This document shows positions 40,501 to 49,596 of a DNA stretch of 64,000 nt, one piece after another. Below the pieces are notes generated by a model, which worked only from the letters and a program-made list of their open reading frames with translations, was not told where the DNA came from and did not search any database. Made by a program: the position numbers and the translations under genes. How positions within the stretch are numbered: position 1 is the first letter of the stretch; each line of letters begins with the position of its first letter. This DNA is from Streptomyces sp. TP-A0874 (GTDB taxonomy: Bacteria; Actinomycetota; Actinomycetes; Streptomycetales; Streptomycetaceae): assembly GCF_001748085.1 (NCBI RefSeq), contig NZ_BBZK01000008.1, positions 186,001 to 250,000 on the forward strand. The letters are read 5' to 3'.

Positions 40501-42369
40501 ATGACTGCCCCCGCTCTCGAAGAGTCCCCACCCAGCACCGCCCGACGGTCACCGGTCCGTTCCCTCCTGCGGCTGTGGCCTTACGTCCGGCCGGTCCGGC
40601 CGCGCTTCTTCACCGCGGCGTTCGTCGCCGTCGTCGCCTCCTGTATGGGGCTGGTCATCCCGCTGGTGCTCAAGTGGATGGTGGACGGTCCCATCGCCGA
40701 CGGCGACCCGGGGGGCGTCTGGCTCGGCGGCGGGCTACTGCTGCTCCTCGGTGTGCTGGAGGCGGGGCTGTTCGGCCTGCGGCGGTGGTTGGTGGCCCGC
40801 CCGCTGGCCGGTGTGGAGGCCGCGCTGCGCGCGGACCTCTACCGGCACCTGCAGCGGCTGCCCGTCTCCTTCCACGACCGCTGGCCCTCCGGGCAGTTGC
40901 TCTCCCGGGCCACCACCGACCTCCAACTCCTCCGGCTCTTTTTGGCGTTCCCCCTGACCTTCCTGCTGGTCAACGGCACGACGATCCTGGTCGGCTGCGG
41001 CATCCTGCTGAACCAGGCGTGGAACCTGGGGCTGGTGCTCCTCGCCCCGGTGCTACCGCTGATCGTCCTCTGTTCGATGTTCGAGTCCCGCTACTCGCTG
41101 GCGGCCCGGGCGGCTCAGGACCAGATCGGCGATCTGACCACGGTCATCGAGGAGGGTGTCCTCGGCATCCGGATCATCAAGGGTTTCGGACGCCACCGCA
41201 GCCAGGCCCGCGCCTTCGCCACGCTCTCCGAGCGGCTGCGCGGCACCGAACTGCACAAGGCCCGGCTGCTGGCCATGATCTGGGCGCTGATCATGACCCT
41301 CCCCGAACTCGCGCTGGGCACGGCGCTGGTGCTGGGCACGCTCCAGGTGGCGGACGGGGGGCTGTCGGCGGGCACCCTGGTCGCGTTCCTGGCCACCGCA
41401 CTCGCCCTGCGGTGGCCCGTGGAGTCGATCGGCTTCCTGATCGCGATGAGCAACGAGGCGGCGACCGCGGCCGACCGCTTCTTCGAGGTGATGGACGAGA
41501 AGGTGGCCGTCGACAGGCCGGCGCCACGGAGCTCCGGCCGTCCCGCCCCGGCGTCGAGGGCCGCCGATGCCGAGGCCGGGCTGCGTTTCGAGAACGTCGG
41601 CTTCCGCTACCCCGACGCACCACCGGACGCACCGCCCACCCTGCACGGCGTGGACCTGCACATCCGGTCAGGCGAGACGATGGCCCTGGTGGGGGCTACC
41701 GGCAGCGGCAAAACCACGCTCACCGCGCTGGTCCCCCGGCTCTACGAGGCGACCTCCGGCCGGATCACCCTGGACGGCGAGGACACCGCCGGAATGTCCC
41801 GATCCGAGCTCCGTACCCTGCTGGCCGTCGCCTTCGAGGAACCGACCCTGTTCTCCGCCACGGTCGCTGAGAACGTGGCCATGGGCGCCACCGGGATGTC
41901 GGAGGAAGACGTCCTCCGGGCGCTCCGGATCGCTCAGGCCGACTTCGTCCACGACCTGCCGCAGGGTCCGCACACTCAGGTCGGCGAGCAGGGGTTGAGC
42001 CTCTCCGGTGGCCAACGGCAACGGCTCGCGCTGGCCCGGGCGGTGGTCGGCCGCCCCCGGTTCCTGGTGCTCGACGACCCGCTCTCGGCACTCGACGTGC
42101 ACACCGAGGCCCTGGTGGAGGCGGCCCTGCGCCGGGTCCTGGCGAGCACCACCGCTCTGGTCGTCGCCCACCGGCCTTCCACCGTCCTGCTCGCCGACCG
42201 GGTGGCGCTGCTCTCCGGGGGCCGCGTCACCGCCGTCGGCACCCACCACGAACTGCTGCACGGCAGCTCCGAGTACCGCGTTCTGATGTCCGGAGAATCC
42301 GCCGAGGCCGAAGCCTCCGCCCCTCCGGAGACCAGCGACACCGCATCCCGGGGAGGCTCTCCGCTGTGA
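40501..42369 (+). CDS. ABC exporter half-transporter with the degenerate nucleotide site
   Basis: The protein has 622 residues: six membrane helices (about residues 30-330), then an ABC ATPase. Walker A GATGSGKTT lies near 398, the canonical signature LSGGQRQR near 501, Walker B FLVLDDPLSALD near 521 and the H-loop in VVAHRPSTV. The usual catalytic glutamate after Walker B is Asp, marking the non-hydrolysing half of a heterodimeric exporter. The next gene starts inside its stop codon (GTGA). The ATG at 40501 has little room for a ribosome binding site, so the mRNA may be nearly leaderless. Confidence 0.93.
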   Translation: MTAPALEESPPSTARRSPVRSLLRLWPYVRPVRPRFFTAAFVAVVASCMGLVIPLVLKWMVDGPIADGDPGGVWLGGGLLLLLGVLEAGLFGLRRWLVARPLAGVEAALRADLYRHLQRLPVSFHDRWPSGQLLSRATTDLQLLRLFLAFPLTFLLVNGTTILVGCGILLNQAWNLGLVLLAPVLPLIVLCSMFESRYSLAARAAQDQIGDLTTVIEEGVLGIRIIKGFGRHRSQARAFATLSERLRGTELHKARLLAMIWALIMTLPELALGTALVLGTLQVADGGLSAGTLVAFLATALALRWPVESIGFLIAMSNEAATAADRFFEVMDEKVAVDRPAPRSSGRPAPASRAADAEAGLRFENVGFRYPDAPPDAPPTLHGVDLHIRSGETMALVGATGSGKTTLTALVPRLYEATSGRITLDGEDTAGMSRSELRTLLAVAFEEPTLFSATVAENVAMGATGMSEEDVLRALRIAQADFVHDLPQGPHTQVGEQGLSLSGGQRQRLALARAVVGRPRFLVLDDPLSALDVHTEALVEAALRRVLASTTALVVAHRPSTVLLADRVALLSGGRVTAVGTHHELLHGSSEYRVLMSGESAEAEASAPPETSDTASRGGSPL

Positions 42370-44267
42370 CCACCACCGCTTCGGGTCAGACCGCCGGGGA
42401 GGACGAGCAGTCGGGGACCAGCGCGCGGCCGGCCCTCTCAGCGCCGGGTCCGGCAGAGGCACCGGCGCCGGCAGCCGACGACCCGTTCGACCGCGACGTC
42501 CTGCCCACGCCCAAGGGGGCCTCCCGCTCGTTGCTGCTGTCGCTGCTGCGCCCCAGCGGCCGGCGGGTCCCGGTGGCCGCCCTCTTCCTGCTGCTCCAGC
42601 AGGCCGCAGTCCAGGCCGGTCCGCTGCTGGTCGCCTACGCGATCGACAGCGCGGTGCCCGCCCTCGGCGCGGAGGACTACGGGCCGCTGGTCGCCGTGGC
42701 CGCCGGCTATCTGCTCTGCTCGGTGGCGGCCGGCGGACTGCAGTACGCCTTCGTCCGCGCCTCGGCGCGGATCAGCCAGGACGTCCTGCTCGACCTGCGC
42801 GGTCGGATCTTCCGGCACGCCCAGGCGCTGAGCATCGACTTCCACGAGCGGTACACCTCGGGGCGACTGATCTCCCGGGCCACCACCGACGTGGAATCAC
42901 TGCGCGAGCTGCTCAACGAGGGGCTGGAGGAACTCCTCCGGGTGGTCCTCTCGGTGGTCTACATCTGTGTGCTCCTGCTCCACCTCGACTGGGGCATCGG
43001 CGCCTGCGCACTGCTCTCCTTCTACCCGCTCTTCCTCCTCATCCGGTCCTTCCAACGCCGCTCGATGGTCGTCTACCGGGGCCGGTCCACGGCGATCGCC
43101 GCCGTCATCACGAAGTTCGCCGAGACGATGAACGGCATCCGGCCGGTGCAGGCCTTCCGCCGGGAGCACGCCAACGACGAGGACTTCGCCGAGCGCAACC
43201 GCCGGCACGAGCGGGCCAACGGCGACGCCATCCTGGAGATGGCCCGCTACGTGGTCTCCTCCCGGTTCGTCGCCAACTGCGCGCTGGCCGCGATCGTGCT
43301 CTGGGGGGCCTACCGGGTCGCCGACGGCGGTCTGGAGCTGGGGGTGCTGGCCGCCGCGGTGCTCTACCTGCGCCGGCTCTACGACCCGATCGACCGGCTC
43401 GGGATGTTCCTCAACTCCTACCAGTCCGCCTCCGCCTCACTGGAGAAGATCGCCGGACTACTGGCGCAGCGGCCCTCCGTCCCGGAGCCCGAGCAGCCGC
43501 GGGCGCTGCCGGAGCGGGACGCCGACCGGCCGGGCCGGGAGGTGGTCTTCGACGCGGTGCGGTTCGCCTACCGGACCGGAGGAGAGGTGCTGCCCCGTTT
43601 CGATCTCACGCTGACCGCCGGGCATACCGTGGCCGTGGTCGGCTCCACCGGCGCGGGCAAGTCGACTCTGGTGAAGCTGCTCGCCCGCTTCTACGACCCG
43701 ACCGAGGGCCAGGTCCTACTGGACGGTGTGGACCTGCGCGAGTTGCGGGGCGCCGAGTTGCGGCGGGCGGTGGTGATGGTGACGCAGGAGGCGTTCCTCT
43801 TCTCGGGCACGGTGGCCGAGAACATCGCCATCGGCCGTCCGGACGCCGATCGGGCGGACATCGAGCGGGCCGCGAAGGCCATCGGGGCGCATGACTTCAT
43901 CAGCGCGCTGCCGGACGGCTACGACACCGATGTCCGGAAGCGCGGTGGCCGGATTTCGGCGGGGCAGCGGCAACTGATCGCCTTCGCCCGGGCCCTGCTG
44001 GCCGACCCGGCGGTGCTGATCCTCGACGAGGCGACCTCCTCACTCGACGTGCCGGGTGAACGCGCGGTGCAGCAGGCGATGCTGACACTCCTGAACGGCC
44101 GTACCGCGGTGGTCGTCGCCCACCGGTTGTCCACCGTGGAGATCGCCGACCGGGTGCTGGTGATGGCTGGCGGACGGATCGTCGAGGACGGCGCGCCGAG
44201 TCGGCTGATCGGCGACGGCGGCCGGTTCGCCGACCTCCACCGGGCCTGGCGGGAGAGCCTGGTCTGA
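42366..44267 (+). CDS. ABC exporter half-transporter with the active nucleotide site
   Basis: The protein has 633 residues. A low-complexity N terminus of about 40 residues precedes six helices and an ATPase with Walker A GSTGAGKST (near 426), Walker B VLILDEATSSLD with the catalytic Glu (near 549), and a non-canonical signature, ISAGQRQL, instead of LSGGQ. Together with the upstream partner this gives one consensus and one degenerate ATP site. The GTG start overlaps the partner's stop. The substrate, perhaps a drug or lipid, is unknown. Confidence 0.93.
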   Translation: MTTTASGQTAGEDEQSGTSARPALSAPGPAEAPAPAADDPFDRDVLPTPKGASRSLLLSLLRPSGRRVPVAALFLLLQQAAVQAGPLLVAYAIDSAVPALGAEDYGPLVAVAAGYLLCSVAAGGLQYAFVRASARISQDVLLDLRGRIFRHAQALSIDFHERYTSGRLISRATTDVESLRELLNEGLEELLRVVLSVVYICVLLLHLDWGIGACALLSFYPLFLLIRSFQRRSMVVYRGRSTAIAAVITKFAETMNGIRPVQAFRREHANDEDFAERNRRHERANGDAILEMARYVVSSRFVANCALAAIVLWGAYRVADGGLELGVLAAAVLYLRRLYDPIDRLGMFLNSYQSASASLEKIAGLLAQRPSVPEPEQPRALPERDADRPGREVVFDAVRFAYRTGGEVLPRFDLTLTAGHTVAVVGSTGAGKSTLVKLLARFYDPTEGQVLLDGVDLRELRGAELRRAVVMVTQEAFLFSGTVAENIAIGRPDADRADIERAAKAIGAHDFISALPDGYDTDVRKRGGRISAGQRQLIAFARALLADPAVLILDEATSSLDVPGERAVQQAMLTLLNGRTAVVVAHRLSTVEIADRVLVMAGGRIVEDGAPSRLIGDGGRFADLHRAWRESLV

Positions 44268-44667
44268 CGGCTTCCACACACACGATGACGGGCGGGCTCC
44301 CGGCCCGCCGCGGGCGGTGCGAGTCCGCAGCTTGTCGGAGATGGAGGCCGCCCTGAGTGTTGTCCCGAGGCCTCTGGTGGATAGGTGCACGGCGTCAGAT
44401 GACGGGGCTCCCCCAGCGGTGGCTGGGGGAGCCCGCGGCTGGCGCTGTGCGCCGGTCAGGGGGGCATGGGACGGCGCTTAGCCGGATATCACGTCGAACG
44501 TCCGTATGGCGGAGCCCTCTTGGTGCTTAACGGACACGTTTTGGTCAACTTCTCTACCGGTTCTGGCATGTACGCGTAGGCAGGAAATATTCTCCTCGCA
44601 CAAGTGCACACCCCCCACCGCATCTCCTGAGAGCTTCTCCAAGACCCCCCACCATGTAGGAGTTCGC
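44268..44667. other. Intergenic region before the M4 protease
   Basis: No gene in 400 bp. The left part holds a strong hairpin (44405-44434). The right part (44510-44600) is comparatively AT-rich (ACGTTTTGGTCAACTT, GGAAATATTC) and should contain the promoter of the secreted protease. Confidence 0.5.
44405..44434. terminator. 12-bp perfect hairpin after the ABC exporter
   Basis: GGGCTCCCCCAG and CTGGGGGAGCCC pair perfectly around the loop CGGTGG. No T-run follows. It lies 138 bp after the exporter stop. Hairpins with this CTCCCCCAGC core recur between genes in streptomycetes, as I recall. Confidence 0.6.
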
Positions 44668-46299
44668 GTGAGTTCAGCACGCATGTCCAAGGCGGCCGGC
44701 ACGGCCGCGGTCCTGGCCGCCGGCGCTCTTCTGGCCACCACCGCCGCAGCCGGCTCGGCCGGCGCGACCCCCGCCCCGACCACCGCGAGAGCGGGCGCCC
44801 AGGCGGTCGCCCTCTCGGCCTCCCAGCGCGCGGAACTGCTTCGCGACGCCAACACCGCGCAGGCGCAGACGGCGCAGACCCTGGGTCTCGGCGCCAAGGA
44901 GAAGCTGATCGCCCGCGACGTCATCAAGGACGCCGACGGCACGGTCCACACCCGCTACGAGCGCACCTACGACGGTCTGCCGGTGCTCGGCGGCGACCTC
45001 GTCGTCCACCAGGCCAAGAACGGCACGACCAAGGACGTCACCCGGGCGACCGAGGCGAAGATCAAGGTGGCCACCACGAAACCCGTCGTCTCCGCGGCCG
45101 CGGCCGAGAAGGCGGCGGTCAAGGCCGCCGAGGCGGCCGAAGGCAAGGAGGCCGCCGAGGGCGCCGAGCCGCGGAAGGTGATCTGGGCCGCCAGCGGCAA
45201 GCCGGTCCTCGCCTGGGAGACCGTCACCGGCGGTCTCCAGGAGGACGGCACACCGAACGAACTGCACGTCATCACCGATGCCCGCACCGGTAAGAAGCTC
45301 TTCGAGTACCAGGGCATCCACAACGGCATCGGTCACAGCCGCTACTCGGGCCAGGTCGAGTTGGGCACCGCCGGCTCCGCCGGCGCGTACACCCTCACCG
45401 ACGACGAGCGCGGTGGCCATGTCACCAAGGACCTGAACAACGGCTCCGGCGCGGGCACGGTCTTCACCGACGACGACGACGAGTGGGGCGACGGCAGCAC
45501 CGACGACCCGCAGACCGCCGGGGTCGACGCCCACTACGGTGCGGCGCTGACCTGGGACTACTACAAGAACGTGCACGGCCGCGACGGCATCAAGGGTGAC
45601 GGGGAGGGCGCCGAGTCCCGCGTCCACTACGGCAACAACTACGTCAACGCCTTCTGGAGCGACAGCTGCTTCTGCATGACCTACGGTGACGGGGAGAACA
45701 ACGCCAACCCGCTCACCTCCGTCGACGTCGCCGGCCACGAGATGTCCCACGGTGTCACCTCGCACACCGCCGGCCTCATCTACAGCGGGGAGTCCGGCGG
45801 GCTCAACGAGGCCACCTCGGACATCTTCGGCACCGCCGTGGAGTTCTACGCCGACAACTCCGAGGACGTCGGTGACTACCTCATCGGCGAGATGGTCGAC
45901 ATCTACGGCAACGGCGAGCCGCTCCGGTACATGGACGAGCCCAGCAAGGACGGCGTCTCCAAGGACTACTGGTACTCCGGCATCGGCAACGTCGACGTCC
46001 ACTACTCCTCAGGCGTCGCCAACCACTTCTTCTACCTGCTGGCCGAGGGCAGCGGCGCGAAGGAGATCAACGGCGTCCAGTACGACAGCCCGACGGCCGA
46101 CGGCTCCACCGTCGAGGGCATCGGGCTGGAGAAGGCCGAGCAGATCTGGTTCAAGGCCCTGACGGTGTACATGACCTCCAGCACCGACTACGCCGCCGCG
46201 CGTGAGGCCACCCTGGACGCCGCGAGCGACCTCTACGGGGCGGACAGCGCCGAGTACCAGGCGGTCGACAAGGCCTGGGCCGCGGTGAGCGTCGGCTGA
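44668..46299 (+). CDS. Secreted M4 (thermolysin-like) zinc metalloprotease
   Basis: The protein has 543 residues. A Sec signal (about residues 1-35, ending near SAGA) precedes an FTP/PepSY propeptide (YDGLPVLGGDLVVHQAKNG) and the catalytic domain. Zinc ligands are His357 and His361 of HEMSH and Glu381 of GGLNEATSD; the second catalytic histidine is in YSSGVANHFFYLLAEGSG. GTG at 44668 follows TAGGAG. It is made as an inactive precursor and matures outside the cell. It stands alone between two hairpins. Confidence 0.95.
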   Translation: MSSARMSKAAGTAAVLAAGALLATTAAAGSAGATPAPTTARAGAQAVALSASQRAELLRDANTAQAQTAQTLGLGAKEKLIARDVIKDADGTVHTRYERTYDGLPVLGGDLVVHQAKNGTTKDVTRATEAKIKVATTKPVVSAAAAEKAAVKAAEAAEGKEAAEGAEPRKVIWAASGKPVLAWETVTGGLQEDGTPNELHVITDARTGKKLFEYQGIHNGIGHSRYSGQVELGTAGSAGAYTLTDDERGGHVTKDLNNGSGAGTVFTDDDDEWGDGSTDDPQTAGVDAHYGAALTWDYYKNVHGRDGIKGDGEGAESRVHYGNNYVNAFWSDSCFCMTYGDGENNANPLTSVDVAGHEMSHGVTSHTAGLIYSGESGGLNEATSDIFGTAVEFYADNSEDVGDYLIGEMVDIYGNGEPLRYMDEPSKDGVSKDYWYSGIGNVDVHYSSGVANHFFYLLAEGSGAKEINGVQYDSPTADGSTVEGIGLEKAEQIWFKALTVYMTSSTDYAAAREATLDAASDLYGADSAEYQAVDKAWAAVSVG

Positions 46300-46360
46300 C
46301 GTCCACCCCCCGACGGCCGGTGCGTGCGCCGTAGCGGAGCGGGCCGGCCGCCCCCCAGCG

Positions 46361-46406
46361 GAGCGGCGCCCGGGAGAAGGCTCGAAACCTCTCCCAGGCG
46401 CCGCTC
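46361..46406. terminator. Long bidirectional hairpin terminator
   Basis: GAGCGGCGCC-C-GGGAGA pairs with TCTCCC-A-GGCGCCGCTC, a 17-position stem with one mismatch and a 12-nt loop, between the convergent ends of the M4 protease and glgP. Confidence 0.75.
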
Positions 46407-46436
46407 ATCCACGTTCCGGCCGCTCGGCCCCGGTGG

Positions 46437-49112
46437 TCAGCCCGACGGCGGCCCGCCCACCGCGTCCGCACCCTCCGCCGGCACCGCCACCAGGCCGAGT
46501 TCCGCGCTGCTCGCCAGCAGCCGGTGCGCGGGCAGGATCCGGACGGTGTACCCGAACGGACCGGTCCGGTCCAGCGTCAGCGGACCCTCGTAGAGCCAAC
46601 GGCCGGACAGATCGGCGCCGGCGGCCGGCTTCAGCGGAACCGTGACCGCTTCCGTGATCCGGTCCGCCGCATCGACCCGGCCGGCCACCGCCTGCACCTC
46701 GACGTCCTCCGGGCTGAGCCCGCCGAGCACCGCCTTGACCCGGAGCGACAGCGTGGCGCCCAACTCGGCCGGGCGCACCTCCTGCCCGTCCGCGCCGCCT
46801 GCCACGCCGCGACCGCCCGGGCCGGCGGTCGAGACCGCCTCCACATGGTCCACCGCGACCGCCGGCCAGCACTCCCGCACCCGCGCCTTCCACCGCGCCA
46901 GGTCCTCCGCGCCGCCGGTGTCCAGCGCCCGACGGGCGTGCGCGGCAGGGGTGTACAACCGCTCGACGTACTCCCGCACCATCCGGTCGGCCAGCAGCCT
47001 CGGGCCGAGGCCGGCCAGCGTCCGCCGGACCATCTCGATCCAGCCGTTGGGCAGCCCCTGCTCGTCCCGGTCGTAGAAGCCGGGCGCGACCCGCCGCTCC
47101 AGCAGTTCGTACAGGGCGTGGGCCTCCAACTCGTCGCGGCGCTCATCGTCCCCGTCGGCGGCGTCGGCGGTGGGGATGGCCCAGCCGAAGTCCGGTTCAT
47201 AGCACTCGTCCCACCAGCCGTCCAGCACCGAGAGGTTGAGGCAGCCGTTGAGCGCCGCCTTCATGCCCGAGGTGCCGCAGGCCTCCAGGGGGCGCAGTGG
47301 GTTGTTCAGCCAGACATCGCACCCCGGGTAGAGCTTCTGCGCCATGGCCATGCCGTAGTCCGGCAGGAAGACCAGCCGGTGGCGGACCCGCGCGTCGTCG
47401 GCGAACCGCACCAGCTCCTGGATGAGCCGCTTGCCGCCGTCGTCCGCCGGATGGGCCTTCCCGGCGACGACGATCTGGATCGGCCGCTCCGGGTGGAGCA
47501 GCAGCTTCCGCAACCGGTCGGGATCGCGGAGCATCAGGGTGAGCCGCTTGTAGGACGGCACCCGGCGGGCGAAGCCGACGGTGAGGACGTCCGGGTCGAG
47601 CGCCCCGTCGATCCAGCCGAGTTCGGCCGTATCCGCCCCGCGCTGCCGCCAGGAGGCCCTCAGCCGCTCCCGCACCTCGCCGACGAGCCGGCTCCGCAGG
47701 GTGTTCCGCAGCCGCCACACCTCACCGTCCGGGAGGTCCGCGAGGGCCGCCCATCCTTCTGCGTCTCCGGCCCCGAGGCTCTGGGGACGGGCGGCCGGCC
47801 GGCCGGCGCGGAGCCGCTCCACCTCGGGGGCGACCCAGGTGGGGGCGTGAACCCCGTTGGTGACCGAGGTGATCGGGACCTCCTGGGCGTCGAAACCGGG
47901 CCACAGCCCGGCGAACATCTCCCGGCTGACCCTGCCGTGCAGGGTGGAGACCCCGTTGGCCCGCTGCGCCAGCCGCAGTCCCATCACGGCCATGTTGAAC
48001 AGCTCGGGCTCGCCACCCGGGTGGCTCTCCAGCCCCAGCGCCAGGATGTCTTCGACGTCAACCCCCGGAAGCTCGCCGTCCGCACCGAGGTACCGCTCGA
48101 CGAGCGTCCGCTCGAAGCGGTCGATCCCCGCGGGGACGGGGGTGTGGGTGGTGAAGACGGTGCCCGCGCGGACGGTCTCCAGAGCGGCTCGGAAACCGAG
48201 GCCGCCGGCCTCCGGCCGCCGCAGCTCCCCGATCCGCTCCAGTCCGAGGAACCCGGCATGCCCCTCGTTGGTGTGGAAGACCTCGGGGGCCGGGTGGCCG
48301 GTGACCCGGCAGTAGGCGCGCACCGCGCGGACGCCCCCGATGCCGAGCAGCATCTCCTGGAGGAACCGGTGTTCGCTGCCGCCCCCGTAGAGCCGGTCGG
48401 TGACGTCCCGTCCGGCGGCATCGTTCTCCTCCACACCGGAGTCGAGCAGGAGCAGCGGCACCCGCCCGACCCGCGCCTGCCAGACGGCCGCCCGGAGCGA
48501 GCCGCCACCGGGCAGCGCCAGGACCACCCGCACCGGGCTGCCGTCAGCCTCCCTGAGCGGCGTCAACGGCAGTTCGTCGGGGTCGAGCAGGGGATAGTGC
48601 TCCTGCTGCCAGCCGTCCCGGGAGAGGGACTGGCCGAAGTAGCCGCGCCGGTAGAGCAGGCCCACACCGATGAGGGGGAGCCCCAGGTCGCTGGCGGCCT
48701 TCAGATGGTCGCCGGCGAGGATGCCGAGGCCTCCGGAGTACTGCGGAAGCGCCGCGGTGATGCCGAACTCGGGAGAGAAGTAGGCGATGGCGGCGGGGAG
48801 TTCGCCGGTGCGGCTCGCCCGCTGGTACCACCGGGGACCTTCGAGGTAGTGCGCGAGATCCGCGGTTGCCGAGGCGAGGCGGCGCAGGAAGGCCGGGTCG
48901 GTCGCGAGGCTGGTGAGCCGGGCGGCCGGCACGGCGCCGAGCAGCCGCACCGGGTCCTCTCCGCAGACCCGCCAGCCCTCGGGGTCGAGGGCCCGGAACA
49001 GCTCGCGGGTTTCGGGGTGCCAGGACCAGCGGAGGTTGTGAGCGAGCTCGCCGAGCCCGCTGAGGGGTTCGGGAAGGACGGGGCGCACACGGAGACGACG
49101 GATGGCCTTCAC
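46437..49112 (-). CDS. glgP: Alpha-glucan phosphorylase
   Basis: The protein has 891 residues. It releases glucose 1-phosphate from alpha-1,4-glucans by phosphorolysis. The N terminus is the DUF3417 region (LGELAHNLRWSWHPETRELF). PLP binds Lys618 in GTSGMKAALNG. VVAGKAHPADDGGKRLIQ and DYGMAMAQKLYPGCDVWLNNP are family motifs. The C-terminal 150 or so residues form a separate beta-rich domain. It diverges from glgE, so degradation and the GlgE route share one control region. Confidence 0.95.
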   Translation of the reverse strand: MKAIRRLRVRPVLPEPLSGLGELAHNLRWSWHPETRELFRALDPEGWRVCGEDPVRLLGAVPAARLTSLATDPAFLRRLASATADLAHYLEGPRWYQRASRTGELPAAIAYFSPEFGITAALPQYSGGLGILAGDHLKAASDLGLPLIGVGLLYRRGYFGQSLSRDGWQQEHYPLLDPDELPLTPLREADGSPVRVVLALPGGGSLRAAVWQARVGRVPLLLLDSGVEENDAAGRDVTDRLYGGGSEHRFLQEMLLGIGGVRAVRAYCRVTGHPAPEVFHTNEGHAGFLGLERIGELRRPEAGGLGFRAALETVRAGTVFTTHTPVPAGIDRFERTLVERYLGADGELPGVDVEDILALGLESHPGGEPELFNMAVMGLRLAQRANGVSTLHGRVSREMFAGLWPGFDAQEVPITSVTNGVHAPTWVAPEVERLRAGRPAARPQSLGAGDAEGWAALADLPDGEVWRLRNTLRSRLVGEVRERLRASWRQRGADTAELGWIDGALDPDVLTVGFARRVPSYKRLTLMLRDPDRLRKLLLHPERPIQIVVAGKAHPADDGGKRLIQELVRFADDARVRHRLVFLPDYGMAMAQKLYPGCDVWLNNPLRPLEACGTSGMKAALNGCLNLSVLDGWWDECYEPDFGWAIPTADAADGDDERRDELEAHALYELLERRVAPGFYDRDEQGLPNGWIEMVRRTLAGLGPRLLADRMVREYVERLYTPAAHARRALDTGGAEDLARWKARVRECWPAVAVDHVEAVSTAGPGGRGVAGGADGQEVRPAELGATLSLRVKAVLGGLSPEDVEVQAVAGRVDAADRITEAVTVPLKPAAGADLSGRWLYEGPLTLDRTGPFGYTVRILPAHRLLASSAELGLVAVPAEGADAVGGPPSG

Positions 49113-49596
49113 CCCAGGAAGGTATCCGGGGAGGAATCGGCTTTTCTCCAGCTACACCCCGATTCCTGGGGGATCTGCCCGAACGGCGGCACTCACCTGC
49201 GGCCCCGGCCCCCGGCGTGCCCCCGATCCGATTTTTCGCCCTTACACATCGATACAGCTATATGCGCCTGAATGCGCCCCGGGCGGCAGGGGGCAGACTC
49301 CCGCGTACCCCGCCGGACGGTCAGGCGCCCCGGTCCGCCACCGGAGTGACGGTGGGTGACACGGGCCCCGGCCGCGGTCCGGCAGGCGGCCGGCCACCGG
49401 TCGAACGGATAGAAAGTGCGCAAGCCGGTGCCGCGACGACTGGGCGCGCGATGGCGAGCGGATCACCGAGCGGCGTCCTACGGCTTCGCGTCCAGGCGGA
49501 GGGAGGCAGACGACGCCGGACACCGCCCGTGGTCACACACCCGGTCGTTGGCAGGTGCAGCGAAAACACAGTCCCCTACAGCCTCAGGTGGTCCCC
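49113..49596. promoter_or_regulatory. Divergent control region of glgP and glgE
   Basis: No gene in 484 bp. AGGAATCGG (49132-49140) and CCGATTCCT (49159-49167) form a perfect 9-bp inverted repeat with an 18-bp spacer, 20 bp upstream of glgP, a good operator candidate. An AT-rich patch at 49230-49262 (GATTTTTCG, ATACAGCTATAT) probably holds promoter elements. Confidence 0.45.
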
